A stretch of 64,000 nt of DNA, taken from the NCBI RefSeq assembly GCF_017355935.1, contig NZ_JAFIQT010000006.1:1-64000 (forward strand). The letters run 5' to 3'. Below are positions 34,842-42,825 of this stretch, one piece after another; position 1 is the first letter of the stretch; the number at the start of each line of letters is the position of its first letter. Under the pieces are notes generated by a model, which saw only the letters and a list, made by a program, of their open reading frames with translations, was not told the DNA's origin and searched no databases. The translations under genes and the position numbers were made by a program. The stretch is from Telluribacter humicola. GTDB taxonomy: Bacteria; Bacteroidota; Bacteroidia; Cytophagales; Spirosomataceae.

Positions 34842-35705
34842 ATGAAAAAGCACTTATTAAATATAATGCTGGTAGCAACTATGCTATCGGTAGCAGCATG
34901 TAAAGACACTGAAAATGATAGCAATGGTTCTCACGAACTTGCCCAGGACATAGAGAGCCAGGATAATGTAATCTTCCATAGTGATTCAAACACGGGCTAT
35001 GCAGATAATGATGGTCCCAGAGGTGGGACAGCCGACGACAATATAAGCACTCCTGCTTTTGCAAGAAATGTAGCCGAAAGCAGTATGCTGGAAGTACAAC
35101 TAGGGCAGCTGGCTCAGCAGAATGCCAGTAATGTTGAGGTGAAGCGATTCGGGCAAATGATGGTCAAAGCACACAGTGCCTTGAATCAGGAACTAAAAGG
35201 CCTTGCTGAGGGAAATGGTATTGATATGCCTACCCGTCTGAGCCAGCAGTGGATGAATAAATTCACTGAGTTATCAAGACTCAAGGGTGTAGAGTTTGAT
35301 CGTACCTATGCTCAGTTGATGGTTGATTCGCATCAGAAGACGATCCAGTTGTTGATGGATTATTCGGAAAAAACGGGTCCGCTTACAGTGGATGGTTCGC
35401 CATCGGTCACAGGTACTCCCCAGGGAGGAAATACAGCAGCAGGCTCCGGAACATCCAGAGATAACAACAGGGCCGCAACGGCCGGAACTTCTGGTGGTAC
35501 CGATGCTAAAAACGAGCAACCTACCATGCCCGCTAATGACTTTAGAAGCTGGGCTGTAAAGAACATCCCAACGTTGCAGTTGCACCTTGAAGAAGCTCAA
35601 AGGGTGAAGACAGCAGTAACTACCAATGTTACACGTAAAGGGGATGAACTTACCTCAGAGAGACCCAGTAACGATCAGCAGAACGGTGCAAAGCGACAGA
35701 AATAA
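34842..35705 (+). CDS. DUF4142 lipoprotein with an inserted low-complexity segment
   Basis: The 287-residue protein has a lipobox (SVAAC, Cys20), an acidic disordered stretch (21-68) and a DUF4142 four-helix bundle, a ferritin-like fold of unknown role that is common in envelope proteins of Bacteroidota and Proteobacteria. The bundle starts at ARNVAESSMLEVQLGQLA (about 75) and includes VKRFGQMMVKAHS and YAQLMVDSHQKTI. A segment rich in Gly, Thr, Ser and Asn (about 182-232) separates the third and fourth helices; the last helix (FRSWAVKNIPTLQLHLEEA) resumes after it. The gene has its own terminator. Confidence 0.82.
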   Translation: MKKHLLNIMLVATMLSVAACKDTENDSNGSHELAQDIESQDNVIFHSDSNTGYADNDGPRGGTADDNISTPAFARNVAESSMLEVQLGQLAQQNASNVEVKRFGQMMVKAHSALNQELKGLAEGNGIDMPTRLSQQWMNKFTELSRLKGVEFDRTYAQLMVDSHQKTIQLLMDYSEKTGPLTVDGSPSVTGTPQGGNTAAGSGTSRDNNRAATAGTSGGTDAKNEQPTMPANDFRSWAVKNIPTLQLHLEEAQRVKTAVTTNVTRKGDELTSERPSNDQQNGAKRQK

Positions 35706-35730
35706 GTAGAGTGAGTCGATTATAAATACT

Positions 35731-35766
35731 AAAAAGAGGCATCTGTAATGAACAGATGCTTCTTTA
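35731..35766 (+). terminator. Terminator of the DUF4142 gene
   Basis: AAAGAGGCATCTG-N7-CAGATGCTTCTTT forms a long stem followed by a T-rich run, 26 bases after the stop. Confidence 0.8.
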
Positions 35767-35792
35767 TTAGTAGTAAAGCGTTAGCTATATAG

Positions 35793-35820
35793 AAAAGGGA
35801 TCCATTTTTATGGATCCCTT
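35793..35820 (-). terminator. Terminator of the DEAD-box helicase gene
   Basis: AAGGGATCCAT-N5-ATGGATCCCTT is a perfect 11-bp stem with TTTTCT after it on the minus strand, 24 bases after the helicase stop. Confidence 0.8.
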
Positions 35821-35844
35821 ATACTATAAGAATGACTGTCAGCC

Positions 35845-37605
35845 TTATTTAGCTATATCAATCTGTACCTGCTTGCCTTTGATGGTGTTGCCATCCATAG
35901 CGCGAAGTACTGTACGGGCATCACGCTCCGGTACATCTACAAAAGTAAACTTGTCATAGATGTCAATAGCACCAATGGCCTTGCCCGGAATATTAGCTTC
36001 ACCGGCAATAGCGCCTACAATATCACGGGGCTGGATATTATCCTTACGACCCAGACTCAGGAACAGACGGGTCATACCTGGCTCAGCCGAAGTACGGGGA
36101 GCTGAATTGCCACGGTCACGGGGGGCATCACTACGACGATCACCACGAGGTGCGTCCGAACGATCACCACGACGGCTATCGCGGTCACGGTCAAACCGGC
36201 TGCCACGATCCCGATCACCAAAGCGGTCACCACGATCGCTGCGTTCGCCGCGCTCACGACGGTCACTGTTGCGCTTTTCTTCCCAGGCCAGATTACTGTC
36301 AGCGTATTCGTTCTTCTGAACACCCATAATCTGCTTGGCCATGGCCGCTACGATCTGCTCAATGGAGAAGCCACTGTGGCGCAGACTATCCAGTACATCA
36401 TGATAGAGATCAAGATCTCCCTCCTGAATTGCCGCAGATATATTCTCAATAAAGCGAGCCTTCCGTACACCTACGATATCTTCGTACGAAGGAATAACTC
36501 CTTTTTCAATCTTTACCTTTGTATAGTTCTCAATCTGGCGCAGACGGAACTTCTCATCACGGGCTACCAGTGAGAATGCCTTACCGGACATACCCGCGCG
36601 GCCTGTACGACCAATACGGTGTACGTAGTACTCCTCATCCAGGGGAACGTCATAGTTGATAACAGCATCCAGACCGCTTACGTCAATACCACGAGCTGCT
36701 ACGTCGGTAGCTACCAGTACAGTCGTAACCGCCGCTTTGAACTTACTCATTACGTTGTTACGCTGCTGCTGACGCAGGTCACCATGCAAACCTTCGGCGG
36801 CGTAGCCACGGAGCTGCATTTCTTCTACGATCTCATCAACCTTGCGCTTGGTATTACAGAATACCAGTAGTGAATTGAGGTGGTACATGTCAATCAGGCG
36901 GGTCATTACTTCAACCTTAGCCTGTGGCTTTACTTCGAAGAAAACCTGCTCGATGTTCTGGTTAGTCAGCTCATTACGAACTACCTTCACCAGTACAGGG
37001 TCCTTCTGGAAGCGCTTGGTGATAGACATGATAGGCTTAGACATCGTAGCCGAGAACAGAATAGTCTGACGTTCTTCGGGCATTTCAGCCAGAATGCTTT
37101 CGATATCTTCACGGAATCCCATGTCCAGCATTTCATCTGCTTCGTCAAGTACCATCATACGTACTTCTTCAAAGCTGAGGGTGCCACGCTGCATGTGGTC
37201 CATCACACGTCCCGGTGTACCTACTACTATATGTACACCTCTTTTAAGTGAGCGAATCTGACGCTCAATAGAGTCACCTCCGTATATTACTTCAATGCGT
37301 ACTCCACGTACATATTTGGCAAGGCGACCCAACTCTTCGGATACCTGTACGGCCAGCTCACGGGTAGGACACAGTATAAGCGCCTGTACGGCATTGCTGG
37401 ACGGATCAATACGCTCCAGAACCGGAATACCAAATGCGGCCGTTTTACCCGTACCTGTCTGGGCCTGGCCAATAACATCATAGCCCTGTAGAACGGGAGG
37501 AATACCCTGGGCCTGAATGGGAGATGGCTTCTCAAAGCCCATCTCTGTTACGGCTCTCAGAATGTCCTCCGATAGCCCTAAGTCGGCAAATGTTTCAGTT
37601 GTCAT
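35845..37605 (-). CDS. deaD: DEAD-box RNA helicase (DeaD/CsdA type)
   Basis: The 586-residue protein has a complete helicase core: Q motif (FADLGLSEDI ... KPSPIQAQ), Walker A AQTGTGKT, PTRELA, DEAD in VLDEADEML, SAT and HRIGRTGRAG (about 330). A long linker (about 430-500) is full of Arg-Asp-Gly repeats (RGD, RDR, DRD), a flexible RNA-binding segment. The last about 75 residues form a DbpA-type RNA-binding domain. Such helicases unwind mRNA and assist ribosome assembly, especially in the cold. A promoter 285 bases upstream implies a long leader, a feature also of E. coli csdA. Confidence 0.93.
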   Translation of the reverse strand: MTTETFADLGLSEDILRAVTEMGFEKPSPIQAQGIPPVLQGYDVIGQAQTGTGKTAAFGIPVLERIDPSSNAVQALILCPTRELAVQVSEELGRLAKYVRGVRIEVIYGGDSIERQIRSLKRGVHIVVGTPGRVMDHMQRGTLSFEEVRMMVLDEADEMLDMGFREDIESILAEMPEERQTILFSATMSKPIMSITKRFQKDPVLVKVVRNELTNQNIEQVFFEVKPQAKVEVMTRLIDMYHLNSLLVFCNTKRKVDEIVEEMQLRGYAAEGLHGDLRQQQRNNVMSKFKAAVTTVLVATDVAARGIDVSGLDAVINYDVPLDEEYYVHRIGRTGRAGMSGKAFSLVARDEKFRLRQIENYTKVKIEKGVIPSYEDIVGVRKARFIENISAAIQEGDLDLYHDVLDSLRHSGFSIEQIVAAMAKQIMGVQKNEYADSNLAWEEKRNSDRRERGERSDRGDRFGDRDRGSRFDRDRDSRRGDRSDAPRGDRRSDAPRDRGNSAPRTSAEPGMTRLFLSLGRKDNIQPRDIVGAIAGEANIPGKAIGAIDIYDKFTFVDVPERDARTVLRAMDGNTIKGKQVQIDIAK

Positions 37606-37709
37606 TATAAAAAAATTAGTATTATTCTAGGTATTAAACTGGGATCAAGCAGCACTATACGTTTACAGCAAAGCCTAAAATTATTAGACCAATATGGCCT
37701 TACAACCAT
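37605..37709 (-). CDS. Possible leader peptide (uORF) of the helicase gene
   Basis: A 34-codon frame inside the helicase leader starts at ATG 37709 and ends in a TAA that overlaps the helicase ATG (TAATG). The arrangement would allow translational coupling. The peptide is basic in the middle and hydrophobic at the end. Frames of this length can arise by chance in an AT-rich leader, so the evidence is only the stop-start overlap. Confidence 0.25.
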   Translation of the reverse strand: MVVRPYWSNNFRLCCKRIVLLDPSLIPRIILIFL

Positions 37710-37885
37710 GTAGTGCTACCAAAAATTTCAAAAAGAGGGATTGCGCAATGTCCACCACAATACATCCGTGGGGCTCTGCAAGACGAATTCGGAAGGACCA
37801 GTTAAAATCAGATTAAACTGGTGGCGATACTGTCGCCTGACCCGGAGTAGAAGCAGAGAACTGAACGGATGTTCGTTCTATCTAT
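37606..37885 (-). promoter_or_regulatory. Long structured 5' leader of deaD
   Basis: About 280 bases lie between the promoter and the deaD start. It contains hairpins GGCGA-N5-TCGCC and CCAGTT-(N)-AACTGG, and the possible uORF. Long leaders control cold-induced helicases elsewhere; here it is inferred from length and structure. The remaining bases to 38016 hold the deaD promoter and the ald terminator. Confidence 0.5.
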
Positions 37886-37890
37886 TTTTG

Positions 37891-37920
37891 CAAAAGTAAG
37901 AAGAAGTATTTGTAATGCAA
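37891..37920 (-). promoter_or_regulatory. Promoter of deaD
   Basis: On the minus strand, TTG (37920-37918), a 19-base spacer and TACTTTTG (37898-37891) match the Bacteroidota -33/-7 consensus exactly. Confidence 0.8.
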
Positions 37921-37956
37921 GCTGTGAAGGGATACTAATTGTAATATTTTTAGAAA

Positions 37957-37990
37957 ATAAAAAGCGGCCAGGTCCAGGACCGGCCGCTTT
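37957..37990 (-). terminator. Terminator of ald
   Basis: AAAGCGGCC and GGCCGCTTT, with an inner GGTCC-GGACC stem, followed on the minus strand by TTTTTATTTT. It separates ald from the deaD promoter. Confidence 0.88.
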
Positions 37991-38016
37991 AGCCTGTTGA
38001 TTATGAAGTGAAAAAT

Positions 38017-39153
38017 CTATTCGGTTACCGCCGTATAATTAGTAAGTAGGCTGGTAACGTCAGTAAAAGGTAAGTCAAATGCATCGGATACACCCTTGTA
38101 CACCACCTGTCCCTGGACCACATTAAGGCCTTTACGCAGCTCTTCGTTGGTTTGACAGGCTACCTGCCATCCTTTATTCGCGAGTTGCAGCGCATAGGGG
38201 AGCGTGGCGTTGGTAAGTGCCAGGGTAGAAGTATAAGGTACGGCACCGGGCATGTTGGCTACACAATAGTGTACAATTTCATCTACTACATAGATAGGAT
38301 CCTGGTGGGTAGTCGGATGTGAGGTTTCGAAGCATCCACCCTGGTCAATGGCTACGTCAACCATAACGGTACCGGGCCGCATGAGTTTGAGCATTTCACG
38401 GGTAATGAGCGAAGGCGCTTTGGCCCCGGGTATCAGTACTCCCCCCACGATGAGGTCGGAGCTCTGGATGAGCTGACGGATATTGTACTCATTGGACATT
38501 ACAGTATCGACATTGGCAGGCATGATGTCTTCCAGGTAACGCAGGCGCGGCAGACTAATATCGACAATGGTTACGTTGGCACCCAGTCCGGCGGCCATCT
38601 TGGCGGCTTGCGTACCTACTATACCACCACCCAGTACCAGTACATTGGCAGGTTTCACGCCGGCTACACCACCCAGCAGGATACCACGTCCACCCATTGG
38701 TTTTTCGAGGTACTTGGCTCCCTGTTGGATAGCCATACGACCCGCTACTTCGCTCATAGGTACCAGCAGGGGCAGGCTACGATCGGCTTTCTCTACTGTT
38801 TCATAAGCCAGACATACCGCCTTACGCTCGATCATAGCGTGGGTAAGTGGCTCAGAGGAAGCAAAGTGAAAGTAAGTAAAGAGTAGCTGATTCTCCTTGA
38901 TGAGTGAGTACTCTCTCTCGATAGGCTCTTTTACTTTGATTATCATTTCGGCGATAGCATATACCTCTTCGATAGTAGGAAGTATTACTGCTCCGGCCTG
39001 TGTATATTCTTCATCCGAAAATCCGCTGCCTTGTCCGGCACTGGCCTGTACATAGATCGTATGACCCTGCTTTACAAACTCGGTAACACCGGCCGGGGTA
39101 ACGGCTACGCGATTTTCGTTATTCTTGATCTCCTTCGGTACGCCAATAATCAT
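38017..39153 (-). CDS. ald: Alanine dehydrogenase
   Basis: Ald interconverts L-alanine and pyruvate plus ammonia with NAD. The 378-residue protein begins MIIGVPKEIKNNENRVAVTPAG, has the substrate Lys in IIKVKEP and the catalytic His in FTYFHFA (about 95), the NAD loop VLGGGIVGTQAAKMA (about 172-186), and VDVAIDQGGC. Length is normal. It diverges from an Lrp/AsnC regulator, and a palindrome overlaps its promoter, so amino-acid-responsive control is likely. A strong terminator follows. Confidence 0.96.
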   Translation of the reverse strand: MIIGVPKEIKNNENRVAVTPAGVTEFVKQGHTIYVQASAGQGSGFSDEEYTQAGAVILPTIEEVYAIAEMIIKVKEPIEREYSLIKENQLLFTYFHFASSEPLTHAMIERKAVCLAYETVEKADRSLPLLVPMSEVAGRMAIQQGAKYLEKPMGGRGILLGGVAGVKPANVLVLGGGIVGTQAAKMAAGLGANVTIVDISLPRLRYLEDIMPANVDTVMSNEYNIRQLIQSSDLIVGGVLIPGAKAPSLITREMLKLMRPGTVMVDVAIDQGGCFETSHPTTHQDPIYVVDEIVHYCVANMPGAVPYTSTLALTNATLPYALQLANKGWQVACQTNEELRKGLNVVQGQVVYKGVSDAFDLPFTDVTSLLTNYTAVTE

Positions 39154-39205
39154 GATAGCTGATTAGTTTAGGTGTTGACTTATGTCGCAATGAATTTTAT
39201 ACGTA

Positions 39206-39232
39206 CAAATTTACCCGTTGTAGTAAATTTTG
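39206..39232. promoter_or_regulatory. Inverted repeat and -7 box of ald, candidate Lrp operator
   Basis: CAAATTTAC-N8-GTAAATTTTG is an inverted repeat. Its left arm contains the ald -7 box TAAATTTG (minus strand, 39213-39206). A third partial arm, GTAAATTG, lies 44 bases further (39267-39274) toward the regulator gene. Confidence 0.5.
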
Positions 39233-39315
39233 TTAGTGTGATGTATAATTACAGGAAAGTATTTTGGTAAATTGGTCATGTCTAGAAATATTTCCTGTTG
39301 AATAGTGAATATGGG

Positions 39316-39323
39316 TACCTTTG
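39316..39323 (+). promoter_or_regulatory. Promoter -7 box of the Lrp-family gene
   Basis: TACCTTTG fits TAnnTTTG, 19 bases before the ATG. It rules out an upstream in-frame TTG at 39321 as the start. Confidence 0.65.
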
Positions 39324-39341
39324 CTAAAAAAAACTTCTGTT

Positions 39342-39800
39342 ATGAATCTTGATGCTACCGATAAAAAAATATTGGGCCTGCTTCAGAGCAATGCTCAGCT
39401 GACGATGAAAGAAATTGCTTCCCGAATCAATCTTTCGCTTACACCGGTACATGACCGGATCCGAAAGCTGGAGCGGGAAGGATTTATAGATAAGTACGTA
39501 TGTCTGCTCAACCGGCGCAAATTGGGTAAGTCGTTGCTCGTATACTGCAATGTCACACTGGACAAGCAGCGTAAAGAAAGCTTTGAAGAATTTAACGCGG
39601 CTATTAGTAGTATGCCTGAGGTACTGGAGTGTTGTGTGGTGTCGGGGAACTTTGACTACCTGCTGAAAGTAGTCGCCAACGATGTAGAAGCCTATAACCA
39701 GTTTTATCAGCAGAAACTTTCAGTCTTAAACAGTGTCCTGCATATAAGTAGCTTCTTTGTTATGTCTGAGGTAAAAGGTACTACTGAACTTCCTCTTTAG
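39342..39800 (+). CDS. Lrp/AsnC-family transcriptional regulator
   Basis: The 152-residue protein has a winged helix-turn-helix (LDATDKKILGLLQSNAQL, then MKEIASRINLSLTPVHDRI; residues about 3-50) and an AsnC ligand-binding domain (about 65-145, with VLECCVVSGNFDYLLKV). Such regulators form octamers and sense amino acids. It is divergent from alanine dehydrogenase, so it most likely controls ald in response to alanine or another amino acid. The start ATG 39342 follows the -7 box at a short leader. Confidence 0.92.
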   Translation: MNLDATDKKILGLLQSNAQLTMKEIASRINLSLTPVHDRIRKLEREGFIDKYVCLLNRRKLGKSLLVYCNVTLDKQRKESFEEFNAAISSMPEVLECCVVSGNFDYLLKVVANDVEAYNQFYQQKLSVLNSVLHISSFFVMSEVKGTTELPL

Positions 39801-39886
39801 GTATAACTACCTTAAACTCTTCTGATGGTATGGTTTTTTGAGGTTTTAGAGCGTATAAATTTATTTTTCACTAACCCGAAACTACT

Positions 39887-40123
39887 ATGCCTTATAAAAG
39901 CAAACAGCCTGGTAGTGCCAGTAAAGGTGCTCCAACTCAAGCAGAAAAGTCCAAAGCTTCTTCCAAAATTGTAGATAGTGATACCCTGGACGAACGTCAG
40001 GAAATACGTGACAAGTACACAGACAAAAACGGACAACCTGATCCGGATGTAGTACCGGTTAATAATCCAAATCGGAATACAGATAAAGAAAAAACTGATC
40101 AGCCGGCTTATGGTGGTTCCTGA
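39887..40123 (+). CDS. Small hydrophilic, probably disordered protein
   Basis: The 78-residue protein is rich in Lys, Ser, Asp, Pro, Asn and Gly, with no hydrophobic core (KQPGSASKGAP, then DKNGQPDPD and NNPNRNTDKEK). I do not recognise it. It has a good ATG after an A- and T-rich leader and no overlapping gene, and its composition resembles small stress-type or hydrophilin-like proteins (weak inference). It lies between the Lrp-family gene and a convergent FAD enzyme gene, 27 bases from the latter's stop. Confidence 0.55.
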   Translation: MPYKSKQPGSASKGAPTQAEKSKASSKIVDSDTLDERQEIRDKYTDKNGQPDPDVVPVNNPNRNTDKEKTDQPAYGGS

Positions 40124-40150
40124 TCAAATAGCATGGAAGCAATTGCTGAA

Positions 40151-41272
40151 CTAAACATGAAACGGTTTTCCGTGGGTACTACGGATTACCAGCCGCAGCA
40201 GGGGAGGAAGGAGTCCAAAAAAGTGAAGTGCAAATTCCGAAAGGGTTTCGTTACCGAACATACGTTGTACATTTCTTCCTACCCAGAGGCGGTTTGAAAA
40301 TTGCTTCTTCCAGTGACGGGTGTACCCTTTTTCCAGTTGCCTTCGGTTACGGTGCCCGCTGAAGTAGTCAATAATTTCCTGAGCCGCCAGCCAGCCCCCA
40401 TGTATAGCCATGGCCATTCCATTGCCGCAAAGTGGAGTTATAAGCCCGGCTGCATCACCAGTCATCAGTACATGATTCACTACCGCCTTCTTAGGGGCAA
40501 ATGATACTTCATTAATCACCTCCGGGCTTTCGTACAGAAATTCCGCCTCCCTCAGTATATTATAAATGTGTGGGTTCTGAGCCAGCACATGCCGTTCCAT
40601 TTCGGGTATGCTTCCGTACTTTTTTACATTGCTCCGCTCGGTCAGATAGCACATGCAGTACTTATCTTCTTCGATAGCAGATATACCACAGTAGCCATTC
40701 TTAAAATTATGAAGGGCTATGGTGTCTTTGGGGAATTCATAACGTATATGATACTTAACCCCCATATAGGGAGACGTCTGCTGCATAAAGTCCCGCTTAA
40801 GTTCACGATCCAGTCGAGTCCTTTTGCCGTAAGCTCCAATCACCACCTCAACTTTGAATTCATCTCCGGTAGCGGTTTGTACTATAAAATGATCTTCTAT
40901 CCAATGTACATCAGAGACAGTGGTATTGAGAAGAAATTCCACTCCAGACGCCTGGGCTAGTTGATATAAATGATCGTCGAATTGGTAGCGGCTGATACCA
41001 AATCCACCCATCTGCAGGGGAGAGTCCAGAATGTGGCCTTTGGGGGAGGTAAATCGGAATGAATTAATCTCAGCCGCCCCCATTATAGCCGGATCAAGGC
41101 CCAGCTTTATTAAGTAGGGCCTTACTTCATTCGATATGTATTCACCACATACCTTGTGGTGCGGGTAGTTTTTTCGTTCGATCAAAAGCACCCGGATACC
41201 CGCCCTGGACAGTTCAATGCCAGTGGTAAGTCCGGCTAAACCACCACCTATAATTAGGACAGGATACGTCAT
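40151..41272 (-). CDS. FAD-dependent oxidoreductase of the geranylgeranyl-reductase/halogenase group
   Basis: The 373-residue protein starts with the FAD Rossmann loop VLIIGGGLAGLTTGIELSRAG (here given in part: GGGLAGL at 9-15), then HHKVCGEYIS, a YQFDDHL block and the second FAD motif LMTGDAAGLITPLCGNGMAMAI (GDAAGL at about 283). This group includes geranylgeranyl reductases and aryl-polyene or polyketide tailoring enzymes. In other Bacteroidota I recall similar enzymes next to a methyltransferase and a type III polyketide synthase; neither is present here. The substrate is unknown. ATG 41272 is the natural start. Confidence 0.78.
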   Translation of the reverse strand: MTYPVLIIGGGLAGLTTGIELSRAGIRVLLIERKNYPHHKVCGEYISNEVRPYLIKLGLDPAIMGAAEINSFRFTSPKGHILDSPLQMGGFGISRYQFDDHLYQLAQASGVEFLLNTTVSDVHWIEDHFIVQTATGDEFKVEVVIGAYGKRTRLDRELKRDFMQQTSPYMGVKYHIRYEFPKDTIALHNFKNGYCGISAIEEDKYCMCYLTERSNVKKYGSIPEMERHVLAQNPHIYNILREAEFLYESPEVINEVSFAPKKAVVNHVLMTGDAAGLITPLCGNGMAMAIHGGWLAAQEIIDYFSGHRNRRQLEKGYTRHWKKQFSNRLWVGRNVQRMFGNETLSEFALHFFGLLPPLLRLVIRSTHGKPFHV

Positions 41273-41638
41273 TCTGCTGAGATTTGCTTAGTTTCGCATG
41301 TAGTAAATAAAGCAATCTGCTCTCCAAATGTTTGAAAATTATCTGCTGATCGTAGCTGCCTGAGGATTGACAAAGATTCAATCGTACTAATAGTTAGTGA
41401 ACTTGCGGTTGCACAAGGTGTAGAGTCTATCCAGTTTGTGAGCGTAGTGAGTAGCTGCAAATTAAGTGATAGTGTGATGCTGCAAGGTGCAGCTAAGGCT
41501 AAGACCGGTTAGTACGATGAACAGTTAGCTACCTGGCTTGTTGCATTTGCAGCGATGATGAACAAATCGTAAAGAGGAGGAGAGAAGAAGAGACAAGAAG
41601 TAAGAGTAAGAAAATTTTAGATTATCGAATAACTACTA
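41273..41638. other. Divergent intergenic region of 366 bases
   Basis: It lies between the FAD enzyme and the radical SAM gene. A 63-codon minus-strand frame (41269-41460) ends in a stop overlapping the FAD gene's ATG, but its Ser/Thr-rich product resembles nothing I know and is probably chance. A purine-only-like run (about 41571-41612) precedes the radical SAM gene. No TAnnTTTG box found. Confidence 0.45.
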
Positions 41639-42661
41639 ATGAACCGAAACTGGAAGGATGGTTTGAACCTGATGTCAAAGGTGACGCCCCGCAGAGCCTG
41701 GAACGCTATGCAGATACTAGCTAGCTATTTTTACTCCCGCTACTCGGGTAAGGCGACGCATTGGGGGATGCCGGTGGCCATTTCTTTTGAGCCCACTACT
41801 TCCTGTAATCTGCGGTGTCCTGAGTGTCCGAGCGGCTTGCGATCTTTCACGCGGCCTACCGGTATGATGGAAGAAGACCTCTACAAAAAGACCATCGATG
41901 AGCTGGCCGAAACGCTGCTGTACCTTATCTTTTACTTCCAGGGCGAGCCTTATCTTCACCCCAAGTTTTTTGATCTGGTGCGTTATGCCCACGACAAGGG
42001 TATCTATACCGCTACTTCTACCAACGCGCACTACCTGACGGATGAGAAAGCCCGGCGTACTGTGGAGTCAGGTCTTGATAGACTAATAATATCTATTGAT
42101 GGAACCACCCAGGATGTGTACGAGCAGTACCGCATCGGGGGTAAGTTGGAAAAGGTACTGGAAGGAACCCGGAATATTATCAAGTGGAAGAAGGAGCTTA
42201 AATCCAGCACACCGCATACCGTATTTCAGTTCCTGGTGGTACGTCCCAATGAGCACCAGATCGATGAGGTGAAAAAGTTGGCTAAGGAGCTGGGCGTAGA
42301 CGAGGTGGGATTGAAGACCGCCCAGATCTACGACTATGAGCAGGGCTCGGACCTGATACCTACTATTGATAAATACTCGCGGTACCAACCGGAAGAGGGA
42401 GGTACCTACTCCATCAAGAATGAACTGCTGGATCATTGCTGGAAAATGTGGCACTCGTGTGTCATTACCTGGGATGGCCTGGTAGTACCCTGTTGTTTCG
42501 ATAAGGACGCCCATCACCGTCTGGGGGATATGAAGCGGCAGACCTTCCGGGAGCTATGGCGGGGCAGTGACTACCATCAGTTCCGCGAAACACTTGTACG
42601 TTCCCGTTCGGAGATAGAGATGTGTAAGAATTGTACGGAAGGTACCAAGGTGTGGGCGTGA
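41639..42661 (+). CDS. Radical SAM protein with SPASM domain
   Basis: The 340-residue protein has the radical SAM cluster motif CNLRCPEC (Cys 56, 60, 63), a TIM-barrel core with FQGEPYLHP and ISIDGTTQDVYE, and a C-terminal SPASM region with cysteines in HSCVITWDG, PCCFDKD and MCKNC (about 273-333) that would bind auxiliary Fe-S clusters. SPASM enzymes modify peptides or other substrates. No precursor peptide or maturation partner is visible nearby, so the role is open; similar lone copies occur in many Bacteroidota. About 45 residues precede the core. Confidence 0.88.
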   Translation: MNRNWKDGLNLMSKVTPRRAWNAMQILASYFYSRYSGKATHWGMPVAISFEPTTSCNLRCPECPSGLRSFTRPTGMMEEDLYKKTIDELAETLLYLIFYFQGEPYLHPKFFDLVRYAHDKGIYTATSTNAHYLTDEKARRTVESGLDRLIISIDGTTQDVYEQYRIGGKLEKVLEGTRNIIKWKKELKSSTPHTVFQFLVVRPNEHQIDEVKKLAKELGVDEVGLKTAQIYDYEQGSDLIPTIDKYSRYQPEEGGTYSIKNELLDHCWKMWHSCVITWDGLVVPCCFDKDAHHRLGDMKRQTFRELWRGSDYHQFRETLVRSRSEIEMCKNCTEGTKVWA

Positions 42662-42679
42662 AACATCCGGCTGAAAAAT

Positions 42680-42687
42680 TAGCTTTG
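42680..42687 (+). promoter_or_regulatory. Candidate -7 box for the parA operon
   Basis: TAGCTTTG fits TAnnTTTG and would give a leader of about 135 bases. No -33 TTG at the right distance. Confidence 0.4.
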
Positions 42688-42719
42688 TCCGAAGTTTCAG
42701 AAAAAATAATATGCAGTAA

Positions 42720-42738
42720 AATACTGATTTACAGTATT
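42720..42738. repeat. Inverted repeat upstream of parA
   Basis: AATACTG-N5-CAGTATT, a perfect 7-bp palindrome in the parA leader. It could be an operator for autoregulation or an RNA hairpin. It does not resemble parS. Confidence 0.4.
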
Positions 42739-42825
42739 CAAATATTATTCTAAAAAACTCCGTGGAACATTAGTTGTGTATTTGAGGCGAATACCTGAAA
42801 TTTGGAACTGGTAACTCAAAGAACA

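Noticed and set aside
37605-37709. uORF as a firmly called gene
   Set aside because: A 34-codon frame in AT-rich DNA is not rare; listed only at low confidence.
41269-41460. 63-codon frame overlapping the FAD enzyme start
   Set aside because: Ser/Thr-rich product without recognisable features, no promoter; probably chance.
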